Counted from the first letter of the stretch, positions 1-7,676 are shown. The stretch is DNA of 18,106 nucleotides from Rhodoferax sp. (GCA_029865675.1 JARXAU010000065.1:1-18106), one strand, 5' to 3'. Notes: generated by a model not told the origin, from the sequence alone. Program-made: numbers and translations.

Positions 1-198
1 GGCTTGCTGCAGGCCTACCGCTTTATCGCCGACAGCCGCGACGAAGCCACTGCCGAGCGCCTGGACAACTTAGAAGACCCCTACCGCCTGTTCCGCTGCC
101 ACACCATCATGAACTGCGTCGATGTTTGCCCTAAAGGCCTGAACCCGACCAAGGCGATTGGCAAGATCAAGGAAATGATGGTTTTGCGTGCGGTCTAA
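1..198 (+). CDS. sdhB: Succinate dehydrogenase iron-sulfur subunit, C-terminal part (5' end outside window)
   Basis: This is the last 65 residues of the iron-sulfur subunit of respiratory complex II, which passes electrons from the FAD of SdhA to ubiquinone at the inner membrane. The reading frame is open from base 1 and ends at TAA 196-198. The stretch RCHTIMNCVDVCPKGLNPTK carries three cysteines in the spacing known from SdhB: the first two bind the 3Fe-4S cluster and the third (VCP) is the last ligand of the 4Fe-4S cluster. The ending KEMMVLRAV is where SdhB proteins normally stop. It is followed after 3 nt by sdhE, then gltA, the usual betaproteobacterial order, so transcription is probably shared. 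The catalytic N-terminal ferredoxin domain lies upstream of the window. Confidence 0.95.
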   Translation, partial: GLLQAYRFIADSRDEATAERLDNLEDPYRLFRCHTIMNCVDVCPKGLNPTKAIGKIKEMMVLRAV

Positions 199-201
199 GC
201 A

Positions 202-498
202 GTGAACCCCGTCGTCCAATCCGGGGACGCGCTGCTCGACGAGCGGTCCTTAAGCAAGCTGCGCTGGCGCTGCCGGCGCGGATTGCTAGAAAACGACTTG
301 TTCATCGCCCGGTTTTTTGAGCGCTATGACCAAGCGCTCAATGTTCGGCAGGCCAACGCGATGGGCGTGTTGATGGATTTGAGCGACAACGATTTGCTAG
401 ACCTTTTTTTGGCTCGCAAATCGCTGGCGCAAGTGGAGGCAAGGCTGGACAACGCCGACCTCCATGAAATTTTGAAAATGGTGAGAGAAACTCGTTGA
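202..498 (+). CDS. sdhE: FAD assembly factor SdhE (succinate dehydrogenase assembly factor 2 family)
   Basis: This small cytoplasmic protein (98 aa) is of the SdhE/SDHAF2 family, which promotes covalent FAD attachment to SdhA. The family signature RRGLLE is at residues 25-30, within RWRCRRGLLENDLFIARFF, where family work places the flavinylation-critical RGxxE residues. The C-terminal half is helical and acidic, as expected. The start is GTG at 202, only 3 nt after the sdhB stop and without a clear Shine-Dalgarno of its own, which suggests translational coupling to sdhB. It sits between sdhB and gltA, fitting its role in complex II maturation. The first 12 residues are not conserved in the family, so the precise start is less sure than the identity. 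Confidence 0.92.
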   Translation: MNPVVQSGDALLDERSLSKLRWRCRRGLLENDLFIARFFERYDQALNVRQANAMGVLMDLSDNDLLDLFLARKSLAQVEARLDNADLHEILKMVRETR

Positions 499-509
499 AA
501 GGTTCCGAG

Positions 510-1820
510 ATGAAATTAGCTGACAACAGAGCCACAATGTCCTTCAGCAACGGCAGCCCGAGTGTGGACCTGCCGGTGTACAGCGGCAGCATCGGCCCCG
601 ATGTGATCGACATCCGCAAGCTCTATGCGCAAACCGGCATGTTTACCTACGATCCCGGCTTCTTGTCCACGGCAGCCTGCCAGTCGGCCATTACCTACAT
701 CGATGGCGACAAGGGCGAGCTGCTGTACCGCGGTTACCCGATTGAGCAGTTGGCCACCCACTGCGACTTTATGGAGACCTGCCACCTGCTGCTGTACGGC
801 AACCTGCCCGACGCCAAAGGCAAGGCAGCGTTTACCAGAAACGTGACGCAGCACACCATGGTCAACGAGCAGATGCAGTTTTTCTTGCGTGGCTTTCGGC
901 GTGACGCGCACCCCATGGCCATCATGACCGGCTTGGTGGGCGCCTTGTCGGCCTTCTACCACGACAGCACCGACATCAACAACCCCGAGCACCGCGAGAT
1001 TTCGGCCATCCGCTTGATCGCGAAATTGCCCACCCTGGTGGCCATGGCCTACAAGTACAGCATTGGCCAGCCCTTTATGTACCCCAAGAACGACCTGAGC
1101 TATGCGGGCAACTTCTTGCACATGATGTTTGCCACGCCCTGCGAGCCTTATGTGGTGAACCCTGTCATTGAGCGCGCCCTGGACCGCATCTTCGTGCTGC
1201 ACGCCGACCACGAGCAAAACGCGTCCACCTCTACGGTGCGCCTGTGCGGTTCGTCTGGCACCAACCCGTTTGCCGCCATTGCAGCAGGCGTGGCGTGCCT
1301 GTGGGGCCCCGCACACGGTGGAGCCAACGAGGCCTGCTTGAACATGCTCGAAGAAATCCAGGCCATGGGCGGGATTTCCAAAGTGGGCGAGTTCATGAGC
1401 CAGGTCAAGGACAAGAACTCCGGCGTCAAGCTCATGGGCTTTGGCCACCGTGTTTACAAAAACTACGACCCGCGCGCCAAATTGATGCAAGAAACTTGCA
1501 ACGAAGTACTCGCGGCCATGGGCCTGGAAAACGACCCGCTCTTCAAGTTGGCTAAGGCCTTGGAAAAGATTGCTTTGGAGGACGACTACTTCGTCTCCCG
1601 CAAGCTCTACCCCAATGTGGACTTTTACTCCGGCATCGTGCAGCGCGCCATCGGCATTCCGGTGAAGCTGTTCACCGGCATTTTTGCTCTGGCACGCACC
1701 GTGGGTTGGATCGCCCAGCTCAACGAAATGATTGGTGACCCTGAGTACAAAATCGGTCGTCCGCGCCAGTTGTTTACCGGCGCTGAACGGCGTGACGTAG
1801 TGGAAATTTCCAAGCGCTAA
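510..1820 (+). CDS. gltA: Citrate synthase (type II, hexameric class)
   Basis: Citrate synthase condenses acetyl-CoA and oxaloacetate at the entry to the TCA cycle. The protein is 436 aa, close to the usual length of Gram-negative GltA. Active-site histidines are visible at H234 (ADHEQNAST), H269 (GPAHGGANEA) and H313 (GFGHRVYK), and the catalytic aspartate at D371 (VDFYSG). The arginine-rich substrate-binding segments are also present. I chose ATG 510 because AAAGG lies 8 nt upstream; the frame is open a little further, from TTG 495 inside the end of sdhE. The gene follows sdhE by 11 nt and is closed by a strong terminator at 1842-1866, so it probably ends the sdh-gltA transcription unit. 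The N-terminal beta-rich domain suggests the NADH-sensitive Gram-negative type, by family knowledge only. Confidence 0.97.
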   Translation: MKLADNRATMSFSNGSPSVDLPVYSGSIGPDVIDIRKLYAQTGMFTYDPGFLSTAACQSAITYIDGDKGELLYRGYPIEQLATHCDFMETCHLLLYGNLPDAKGKAAFTRNVTQHTMVNEQMQFFLRGFRRDAHPMAIMTGLVGALSAFYHDSTDINNPEHREISAIRLIAKLPTLVAMAYKYSIGQPFMYPKNDLSYAGNFLHMMFATPCEPYVVNPVIERALDRIFVLHADHEQNASTSTVRLCGSSGTNPFAAIAAGVACLWGPAHGGANEACLNMLEEIQAMGGISKVGEFMSQVKDKNSGVKLMGFGHRVYKNYDPRAKLMQETCNEVLAAMGLENDPLFKLAKALEKIALEDDYFVSRKLYPNVDFYSGIVQRAIGIPVKLFTGIFALARTVGWIAQLNEMIGDPEYKIGRPRQLFTGAERRDVVEISKR

Positions 1821-1841
1821 ATTCGCCGCGTATTCGCCTCA

Positions 1842-1866
1842 ATGCCCCGCCCTGCGGGGCATTTTT
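1842..1866 (+). terminator. Rho-independent terminator after gltA
   Basis: A perfect 9-bp stem (ATGCCCCGC / GCGGGGCAT) with a 3-nt CCT loop is followed directly by five T. It starts 21 nt after the gltA stop and separates the TCA genes from the leucine genes. Confidence 0.9.
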
Positions 1867-1884
1867 CATGCAGGGCCATGGGCA

Positions 1885-1890
1885 TAAAAT
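1885..1890 (+). promoter_or_regulatory. Possible -10 element for leuC
   Basis: TAAAAT (5 of 6 matches to TATAAT) lies in GGGCATAAAATGCC, 25 nt before the leuC ATG, which would give a short leader. No good -35 is seen: at 17-bp spacing the bases are the T-tract of the gltA terminator. Confidence 0.35.
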
Positions 1891-1915
1891 GCCAGCCCGC
1901 ACACAAGGAAGTTCC

Positions 1916-3337
1916 ATGGGCCGCACCCTGTACGACAAGATTTGGGACGAACACGTCGTCCACACCGAAGAAGACGGCACGGCCATCCTCTACATAGACC
2001 GCCACTTGGTGCACGAGGTCACCAGCCCCCAGGCCTTTGAGGGCTTGCGCGAAGCCGGTCGCAAGGTCTGGCGCGTCAGCTCCATCGTCGCCACCGCCGA
2101 CCACAACACGCCCACCACCGGCTGGGAACTCGGTTACGACGGCATTACCGACCCGGTGAGCAAAGAGCAAATCACCACGCTCAACACCAATATCGCCGAG
2201 TTTGGCTCTGCGGCGTTTTTCCCCTTCATGTCCAAGCGCCAAGGCATCGTGCACGTGATTGGTCCAGAAAACGGCGCCACCCTGCCCGGCATGACCGTGG
2301 TGTGCGGCGACAGCCACACTTCCACCCATGGCGCTTTTGGCGCGCTGGCGCACGGCATTGGCACCAGCGAGGTGGAACACGTGATGGCCACGCAAACCCT
2401 GCTAGCCAAAAAAGCCAAGAACATGCTGATACGCGCCAACGGCACCCTGCCCAAAGGCTGCACTGCCAAAGACCTGGTGCTGGCCATCATCGGCAAGATT
2501 GGCACTGCCGGCGGCACCGGTTACACCATCGAGTTTGCAGGGACTGCGATTCGCGCCTTGAGCATGGAAGGCCGCATGACGGTCTGCAATATGGCCATAG
2601 AAGGCGGCGCGCGCGCCGGACTGGTGGCCGTGGACGAAAAAACCATTGCCTACGTCAAACGCCGCCCGCTCTCGCCCACGGGCGTGGAATGGGACCAGGC
2701 CGTTGCGTACTGGAAAACCTTGCATTCGGACGCTGATGCCCACTTTGACGCCGTCGTCGAGCTGGACGCCAGCCAGATCGCACCGCACGTCACCTGGGGC
2801 ACCTCGCCGGAGATGGTACTGTCCATCGAAGACCGCGTGCCCGACCCGGACAAAGAAAAAGACAGCAACAAGCGCGGCGCCATAGAGCGCGCCCTCACCT
2901 ACATGGGCCTGGCACCCGGCAAGCCGCTGAACGACATTTTTGTGGACAAAGTGTTTATCGGCTCCTGCACCAACAGCCGCATCGAAGACATGCGCGAGGC
3001 CGCTGCCCTGGTGCAAAAACTGGGGCAAAAAGTGGCCAAAAACGTGCGCCTGGCGCTGGTCGTACCCGGCTCGGGGCTGGTCAAAGAACAAGCTGAGCGC
3101 GAAGGACTGGACAAAATTTTCATCGCCGCCGGTTTTGAGTGGCGCGAACCCGGCTGCTCCATGTGCCTGGCCATGAACGCCGACCGCCTAGAGCCCGGCG
3201 AGCGCTGCGCCTCCACCAGCAACCGCAACTTCGAAGGCCGCCAAGGCGCCGGTGGCCGCACCCACTTGGTAAGCCCGGCCATGGCCGCTGCTGCGGCCAT
3301 CCATGGGCACTTTGTGGACGTGCGCAAGTTCGTTTGA
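1916..3337 (+). CDS. leuC: 3-isopropylmalate dehydratase large subunit
   Basis: LeuC is the large, iron-sulfur-bearing subunit of isopropylmalate isomerase, which with LeuD converts 2-isopropylmalate to 3-isopropylmalate in leucine synthesis (cytoplasm). The protein is 473 aa, a normal length. The three 4Fe-4S ligands of the aconitase family are visible: C351 in FIGSCTNSR, and C414 and C417 in EPGCSMCLAMN. The conserved GDSHTSTHGAFGALAHGIG block is at residues 131-149 and SNRNFEGRQG at 435-444. I chose ATG 1916, with AAGGAAG 5 nt upstream; the in-frame ATG at 1868 would put the start inside the preceding terminator. leuD follows after 22 nt. No leucine leader peptide is visible in the short space before the gene. 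Confidence 0.97.
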   Translation: MGRTLYDKIWDEHVVHTEEDGTAILYIDRHLVHEVTSPQAFEGLREAGRKVWRVSSIVATADHNTPTTGWELGYDGITDPVSKEQITTLNTNIAEFGSAAFFPFMSKRQGIVHVIGPENGATLPGMTVVCGDSHTSTHGAFGALAHGIGTSEVEHVMATQTLLAKKAKNMLIRANGTLPKGCTAKDLVLAIIGKIGTAGGTGYTIEFAGTAIRALSMEGRMTVCNMAIEGGARAGLVAVDEKTIAYVKRRPLSPTGVEWDQAVAYWKTLHSDADAHFDAVVELDASQIAPHVTWGTSPEMVLSIEDRVPDPDKEKDSNKRGAIERALTYMGLAPGKPLNDIFVDKVFIGSCTNSRIEDMREAAALVQKLGQKVAKNVRLALVVPGSGLVKEQAEREGLDKIFIAAGFEWREPGCSMCLAMNADRLEPGERCASTSNRNFEGRQGAGGRTHLVSPAMAAAAAIHGHFVDVRKFV

Positions 3338-3359
3338 CGCCTATCCAAAAACACACCCC

Positions 3360-4010
3360 ATGCAAAAATTTACCGTACACAAAGGCCTGGTTGCCCCCAT
3401 GGACCGGGAAAACGTCGATACCGACGCCATCATTCCCAAGCAGTTCCTCAAATCCATCCGCAAAACCGGCTTTGGCCCCAACTTGTTTGACGAATGGCGC
3501 TACCTCGATCCTGGCCAGCCCGGCCAAGACCCTGCCACCCGCCGCCCCAACCCCGACTTTGTGCTGAACCAGCCGCGCTACCAAGGTGCATCTATCTTGC
3601 TGGCGCGCAAGAACTTTGGCTGCGGATCGTCCCGCGAGCACGCGCCCTGGGCGCTGGACCAATACGGCTTTCGCGCCATCATCGCTCCAAGCTTTGCCGA
3701 CATCTTTTTCAACAATAGCTTCAAAAACGGCTTGTTACCCATTGTTTTGCCTGAGGCCACGGTGGACCAACTGTTCAGTGAAGCCCTGGCGTTCCCCGGC
3801 TTTACGCTGACCGTGGATCTGGAGCGCCAAGTCGTGGTTCGGCCCCAAGGCGAGGAAATCGCGTTTGAGGTGCAGGCGTTTCGCAAGTTTTGCCTGCAAA
3901 ACGGCTTTGACGACATTGGCCTGACGCTGCGCCAGGCCGACAAAATCCGCGCCTTTGAGGCAGAACGCCTGGCGCAAAAGCCGTGGCTGGCGCGCTCCAT
4001 GGTGGCCTAG
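3360..4010 (+). CDS. leuD: 3-isopropylmalate dehydratase small subunit
   Basis: LeuD is the swivelling small subunit of isopropylmalate isomerase and pairs with LeuC just upstream. The protein is 216 aa, typical of the proteobacterial form. N-terminal VDTDAIIPKQFLK (residues 19-31) and the substrate-binding NFGCGSSREHAPWAL (85-99) are the family signatures. I chose ATG 3360, giving MQKFTVHKGL, the usual LeuD start; the frame is open from ATG 3303 but that lies inside leuC. No strong Shine-Dalgarno is visible before it, so coupling to leuC is likely. Some relatives carry a small lipoprotein gene between leuC and leuD; the 22-nt gap here has no room for one. Confidence 0.96.
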   Translation: MQKFTVHKGLVAPMDRENVDTDAIIPKQFLKSIRKTGFGPNLFDEWRYLDPGQPGQDPATRRPNPDFVLNQPRYQGASILLARKNFGCGSSREHAPWALDQYGFRAIIAPSFADIFFNNSFKNGLLPIVLPEATVDQLFSEALAFPGFTLTVDLERQVVVRPQGEEIAFEVQAFRKFCLQNGFDDIGLTLRQADKIRAFEAERLAQKPWLARSMVA

Positions 4011-4043
4011 TTTTTCTACTTCATTTAGCTTTCCAAGGAACCC

Positions 4044-5114
4044 ATGAAAATTGCAGTTTTGCCGGGCGACGGCATCGGTACCGAAATCGTGGCCGAGGCC
4101 GTCAAGGTTCTCAAGGTCTTGAACCTGGACCTGACGTTGGAAACCGCGCTCGTTGGCGGCGCCGCGTTTGAGGCCCACGGCCACCCGCTGCCCGACTCCA
4201 CGCTCAAGCTGGCGATGGACGCTGACGCTGTGTTGTTTGGCGCGGTAGGCGACTGGAAATACGACACCTTAGACCGCCCGCTGCGGCCCGAGCAGGCCAT
4301 TTTGGGCTTGCGCAAAAACATGGGCCTGTTTGCCAACTTCCGCCCGGCGATTTGCTACAAGCAACTCACCGACGCGTCCAGCCTCAAGCCCGAGCTGGTG
4401 TCGGGGCTGGACATATTGATCATCCGTGAGCTGACCGGCGACATCTACTTTGGCCAGCCACGCGGCCGTCGCATCGCCACCGATGGGCATTTCCCCGGCA
4501 GCGAAGAGGCCTTTGACACCATGCGCTACTCGCGCCCCGAGATCGAACGCATCGCCCACGTGGCCTTTCAAGCGGCCCAAAAGCGCAGCAAGCGCGTGAC
4601 CAGCGTGGACAAGGCGAACGTGCTGGAAACTTTTCAGCTCTGGAAAGACGTGGTTTCCGAGGTCGGCCTGCAATACCCCGACGTGGCGCTGGACCACATG
4701 TACGTGGACAACGCCGCCATGCAGCTCGTCAAAGCGCCCATGAAGTTTGACGTGGTGGTCACCGGCAATATGTTTGGCGACATCTTGAGTGACGCCGCCG
4801 CCATGCTTACGGGGAGCATCGGCATGCTGCCCTCGGCCAGCTTGAACGCCAAAAACCAGGGCCTGTACGAGCCCAGCCACGGCAGCGCGCCTGACATTGC
4901 GGGCAAAGGCATTGCCAATCCGCTGGCCACCATCCTGAGCGCGGCCATGATGCTGCGCTTTAGCCTGGACCAGGCCGAAGCCGCTGCCCGCATCGAAGCC
5001 GCCGTGGACGCCGTGCTCAGCCAGGGCCTGCGCACCCCCGATATCTATAGCGCGGGCATGACCCAAGTCAGCACTCGCGAGATGGGGGATGCGGTGGTGA
5101 AGGCGCTGGGATAG
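4044..5114 (+). CDS. leuB: 3-isopropylmalate dehydrogenase
   Basis: LeuB oxidatively decarboxylates 3-isopropylmalate with NAD+ to the keto acid precursor of leucine. It is 356 aa, a normal length. Visible family features are PGDGIGTEI (residues 7-15), RELTGDIYFGQPR with the catalytic Tyr135 (128-140), the catalytic lysine K190 in VDKANVLE, and the metal-binding aspartates D222 (YVDNAAMQL), D246 and D250 (NMFGDILSDAAAM). The NAD-binding GSAPDIAGKGIANPLA is at 280-295. AAGGAA lies 3-8 nt before the ATG. It is the third gene of a tight leuC-leuD-leuB run (gap of 33 nt after leuD), so one operon is likely. No convincing plus-strand terminator with a T-run follows. Confidence 0.97.
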   Translation: MKIAVLPGDGIGTEIVAEAVKVLKVLNLDLTLETALVGGAAFEAHGHPLPDSTLKLAMDADAVLFGAVGDWKYDTLDRPLRPEQAILGLRKNMGLFANFRPAICYKQLTDASSLKPELVSGLDILIIRELTGDIYFGQPRGRRIATDGHFPGSEEAFDTMRYSRPEIERIAHVAFQAAQKRSKRVTSVDKANVLETFQLWKDVVSEVGLQYPDVALDHMYVDNAAMQLVKAPMKFDVVVTGNMFGDILSDAAAMLTGSIGMLPSASLNAKNQGLYEPSHGSAPDIAGKGIANPLATILSAAMMLRFSLDQAEAAARIEAAVDAVLSQGLRTPDIYSAGMTQVSTREMGDAVVKALG

Positions 5115-5138
5115 CAGCGTCCCACAGAATCGCTAGCG

Positions 5139-5176
5139 GCGCTGAGCAGCGCTAACTCGGGCTGCTGACGCAGCCC
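5139..5176. other. Two adjacent stem-loops downstream of leuB
   Basis: GCGCT-GAGC-AGCGC (5139-5152) is followed by GGGCTGC-TGAC-GCAGCCC (5159-5176, perfect 7-bp stem). Neither has a T-run on the plus strand, so they are not standard terminators for leuB, but they may stabilise the 3' end or slow the polymerase. Confidence 0.45.
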
Positions 5177-5199
5177 AAAAATGCCTCTGCGAAAGAGGC
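5177..5199 (-). terminator. Terminator of the flavodoxin-family gene
   Basis: On the minus strand, GCCTCT-TTCGC-AGAGGC (6-bp stem) is followed by ATTTTT. It begins 9 nt after the stop of the minus-strand flavodoxin-family gene. Confidence 0.7.
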
Positions 5200-5207
5200 T
5201 CCCTGAT

Positions 5208-5741
5208 TTAAGCCCGCAACTTCGCAGCAACCTGCGCCACGCGCGCGCCATAGGCTTTGGCGGTGTCCAAGTCGCCCTGGGGAATGTCTTCCGCCGGGCT
5301 GGTGGGGCCGACCTGGGCCATGACGCCGGAGTAGGAACCGATGCGGTTGATGGTGCCGTCGTTCATGGCGGGCTGGCCGACCCAGACCATGCCTTGTTGC
5401 ATGGCCAAGGTGATGAAGTACTGGATGGTGGACAGCTTGTCGCCGCTGGGGCTGGCCGAGCAGGTAAAGCCGCCGGCCACCTTGTCTTTCCAGGCGCTGG
5501 TGAACCAGCGCTTGGACGAAGCGTCGGCAAACTTTTTGAACTGCCACGAAGCCATGCCCATGTAGGTGGGTGATCCCATGATGATGGCGTCCGCCGCGTC
5601 TAGCGCAGTCCACTCGGCCTCGGTGATGTTGCCGTCGGCGTCAATGGTGATGAGTTGCGCGTCCGCGCCATCAGCCACAAACTGGGCCACGCGCTGGGTG
5701 TGGCCGTAGCCAGAATGGAAAATAACAACGGTTTGGGTCAC
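5208..5741 (-). CDS. Flavodoxin-family NAD(P)H:quinone oxidoreductase-like protein
   Basis: This is a 177-aa FMN-binding flavodoxin-fold protein related to WrbA-type and NADPH-dependent FMN reductases. The FMN phosphate loop is HSGYGHTQRVAQF (residues 9-21), and the second FMN contact is IMGSPTYMGMASWQFKKF (54-71). No signal peptide or membrane segment is seen, so it should be cytoplasmic. The start is GTG 5741: AGGAG lies 7 nt upstream on the minus strand and the protein then begins with the first beta strand (TQTVVIFHS). Residues 23-50 are shorter than in WrbA, so I do not assign wrbA. It has its own terminator and lies downstream of the pirin gene; both kinds of protein are often linked to quinone or redox stress. 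The substrate cannot be told from the sequence. Confidence 0.85.
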   Translation of the reverse strand: MTQTVVIFHSGYGHTQRVAQFVADGADAQLITIDADGNITEAEWTALDAADAIIMGSPTYMGMASWQFKKFADASSKRWFTSAWKDKVAGGFTCSASPSGDKLSTIQYFITLAMQQGMVWVGQPAMNDGTINRIGSYSGVMAQVGPTSPAEDIPQGDLDTAKAYGARVAQVAAKLRA

Positions 5742-5759
5742 AGAAAAACTCCTAGGGTT

Positions 5760-5790
5760 AAAAAAGTGCCCCTGTAAAGGAACACCGGGG
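5760..5790 (-). terminator. Terminator of the pirin gene
   Basis: On the minus strand GGGG/CCCC and TGT/ACA pair, with a 2-nt bulge and a 6-nt TCCTTT loop, then CAC and six T. It lies between the pirin stop (5816) and the flavodoxin-family start (5741), so the latter may have its own promoter or depend on read-through. Confidence 0.55.
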
Positions 5791-5815
5791 ATAGACAGGC
5801 GAAAAGCGGGCCGCC

Positions 5816-6517
5816 TCAGGCGCTCAGGTCAAACACCAGAACTTCGGCGTCGGTGCCGTTGCTAAGTGTGAGCTGGCTCTCAGCGGCCAGCAGCGCGGCG
5901 TCGCCCGCGGCCAAGGCCTGGCCGTTGGCGTGAATGCTGCCGCGCAGCACCTGCACATAGGCTTTGCGCGCCGGGTCTAGTGGCAAGGTGGCCGTTTGCG
6001 CGCCGTCAAACAAGCCACTGTACAACTTGGCGTCCGCATGGATTAGCACCGAACCCTGCGCCGCGTCAGGCGAGGCCACCAGACGCAAGGCGCCTTGCTT
6101 CTCTGCGGCGGCGAAGGCTTTTTGTTCGTAACTGGGGGGAATGCCGCGCACATTGGGCTCAATCCAGATTTGGAAGAAGTGCGTGGTGGCATCCGGCGCG
6201 TGGTTGAACTCGCTGTGCTGCACGCCGTTGCCCGCGCTCATGCGCTGCACGTCGCCCGGCGGAATGCCTTTGACGTTGCCCATGCTGTCTTTGTGCGCCA
6301 GATTGCCCGACATCACATAGCTGATGATTTCCATGTCGCGGTGGCCGTGGGTGCCAAAGCCCATGCCTGGGGCGATGCGGTCTTCGTTGATGACGCGTAA
6401 ATTGCCCCATCCCATGTGCGCCGGATCGTAGTAGCCGGCAAACGAAAAACTGTGAAAAGATTGGAGCCAGCCGTGGTCGGCGTAGCCGCGCTCTGCGGAT
6501 TTGCGTAAGGTGATCAT
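5816..6517 (-). CDS. Pirin family protein (YhhW-like)
   Basis: This 233-aa bicupin is of the pirin family; E. coli YhhW of this group shows quercetin 2,3-dioxygenase activity in vitro, but a cellular role is not settled. The metal ligands of the N-terminal cupin are all visible at the YhhW positions: H57 and H59 in GTHGHRDMEI, H101 and E103 in VQHSEFN. The N-terminal pirin signature (SFSFAGYYDP, MGWGNLRVINED) and the C-terminal cupin (residues ~145-233) are complete. It is divergent from the renalase-like gene, with 106 bp between them. No Shine-Dalgarno is seen before ATG 6517, and a TAAAAT -10 candidate sits only 6 nt upstream, so a leaderless mRNA is possible. Confidence 0.93.
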   Translation of the reverse strand: MITLRKSAERGYADHGWLQSFHSFSFAGYYDPAHMGWGNLRVINEDRIAPGMGFGTHGHRDMEIISYVMSGNLAHKDSMGNVKGIPPGDVQRMSAGNGVQHSEFNHAPDATTHFFQIWIEPNVRGIPPSYEQKAFAAAEKQGALRLVASPDAAQGSVLIHADAKLYSGLFDGAQTATLPLDPARKAYVQVLRGSIHANGQALAAGDAALLAAESQLTLSNGTDAEVLVFDLSA

Positions 6518-6523
6518 GGTGTG

Positions 6524-6529
6524 ATTTTA
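6524..6529 (-). promoter_or_regulatory. Possible -10 element of the pirin gene
   Basis: On the minus strand TAAAAT (in CCATAAAATCACACC) ends 6 nt before the pirin ATG. Initiation at the usual distance would fall on or next to the A of the ATG. No strong -35 was found. Confidence 0.3.
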
Positions 6530-6587
6530 TGGCTGCGACTTGGCATCGCCTCTCGCCAATTTGTGCCAACTGGCCGCTTTGCAAGGT

Positions 6588-6611
6588 GTAAAGTGCCCAC
6601 AACCACTTTAC
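6588..6611. promoter_or_regulatory. Perfect inverted repeat before the renalase-like gene (possible operator or 5' UTR hairpin)
   Basis: GTAAAGTG (6588-6595) and CACTTTAC (6604-6611) form a perfect 8-bp inverted repeat around an 8-nt spacer. It ends directly against the GAGGAG ribosome binding site at about 6613-6618, so it could be a dimeric repressor site or a hairpin affecting translation. Confidence 0.5.
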
Positions 6612-6623
6612 TGAGGAGAAAGC

Positions 6624-7676
6624 ATGCTTCTATCGCCCAAAAACATCGCCATCGTCGGCAGCGGCCTGGCAGCCATCACTTGCGCGCGCACGCTGGTGCA
6701 AGCAGGCCACAGCGTCACGCTGTTCGAAAAAAGCCGGGGCGTGGGCGGGCGCATGTCCACGCGCAACAGCCCGTTTGGCACCTTTGACCACGGCGCGCAG
6801 TATTTCACGGTACGCGACCCGCGCTTTGTGCAGGCCCTGGAGACCACGCCCAAAGTCTGCCGCCCTTGGAGCGCCAATATGGTGCAAGTGCTAGACGAGC
6901 GTGGCCGCGTGGCCGCCGCCGGGCTGCCCGCACGCGAGCCGCATTGGGTAGCCAAGCCCGGCATGAACGCCTTGGCCAAAGCCTGGGCCGCGCCGCTAGC
7001 GGACTGCCTGATGCTGGAAACCCGCGTGACCCACATCGAGACCGACGCGCTGGACAAAGCGCAGTGGCAGCTGCGCACCGTGGGCGCGGACGACAGCAGC
7101 CACGTCTACGCTGGGTTCGACGCTGTGCTGCTGGCAGTGCCCAGCCCCCAAGCGCTTGAGCTGCTGGCCACCGTGCCCAAGACCCGCCAACCCACGCAAG
7201 CCACCATGAAAAAGCTGGAGCAAGTCACCGTGGCACCGTGCTGGACGCTGATGCTGGCATTTCCGCAGGCGGTACAACCGGGCCTGACCACGCTGGGGCC
7301 GCAGTGGAACGCCGCGCGCAGCACCCACCACCGTATTGCCTGGCTGGCGCGCGAGTCCAGCAAACCGGGCCGAGGAATGATTGAGCGCTGGACGGTGCAG
7401 GCCAGCGCCCAGTGGTCGCAAGAGCACGTGAACGACAGCAAAGACCGGATTGAGGGCAAGCTGATCAAGGCTTTTTCCGAAGTGACCGGCATCCGCGCCG
7501 AGCCCAGCCACGTGGAATCGCACCGCTGGCTGTACGCCAAAACCGTGCAGCCCCTGGGCCAAAGCCACATCTGGAGCGCCAAGACCGGCTTGGGCGTGTG
7601 CGGCGATTGGTGCCTGGGCCACCGGGTAGAAAACGCCTTTGTCTCCGGGCTAGAGTTGGCACTCGCGGTCGCTTAA
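6624..7676 (+). CDS. FAD/NAD(P)-dependent oxidoreductase, renalase/amine-oxidase-like
   Basis: This 350-aa flavoprotein belongs to the amine-oxidase/renalase-like group. The N-terminus has a complete FAD-binding Rossmann motif, IAIVGSGLAAITCARTL (residues 8-24), ending in the acidic residue of TLFEKS, then GVGGRMSTR (39-47) and FDHGAQYFTVRDP (54-66), which are characteristic of the bacterial renalase-like subgroup. The C-terminus carries the second FAD contact, GVCGDW near residue 330, followed by VENAFVSGLELA. No signal peptide is present. GAGGAG is 5-6 nt before ATG 6624. It may form a unit with gluQ, 27 nt downstream. Bacterial renalases oxidise isomeric forms of NAD(P)H, but the substrate of this subgroup is not established. 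Confidence 0.85.
   Translation: MLLSPKNIAIVGSGLAAITCARTLVQAGHSVTLFEKSRGVGGRMSTRNSPFGTFDHGAQYFTVRDPRFVQALETTPKVCRPWSANMVQVLDERGRVAAAGLPAREPHWVAKPGMNALAKAWAAPLADCLMLETRVTHIETDALDKAQWQLRTVGADDSSHVYAGFDAVLLAVPSPQALELLATVPKTRQPTQATMKKLEQVTVAPCWTLMLAFPQAVQPGLTTLGPQWNAARSTHHRIAWLARESSKPGRGMIERWTVQASAQWSQEHVNDSKDRIEGKLIKAFSEVTGIRAEPSHVESHRWLYAKTVQPLGQSHIWSAKTGLGVCGDWCLGHRVENAFVSGLELALAVA

Noticed and set aside
516..1490. Long minus-strand open frame (324 codons) opposite gltA
   Set aside because: It is a His/Val/Ala-rich antisense shadow of gltA in high-GC DNA, with no recognisable motif.
2402..3091. Minus-strand open frame opposite leuC (229 codons)
   Set aside because: Antisense shadow of a strongly conserved gene; composition typical of mirror frames.
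3338..3359. Small gene between leuC and leuD
   Set aside because: Only 22 nt separate the two genes, so no coding sequence fits.
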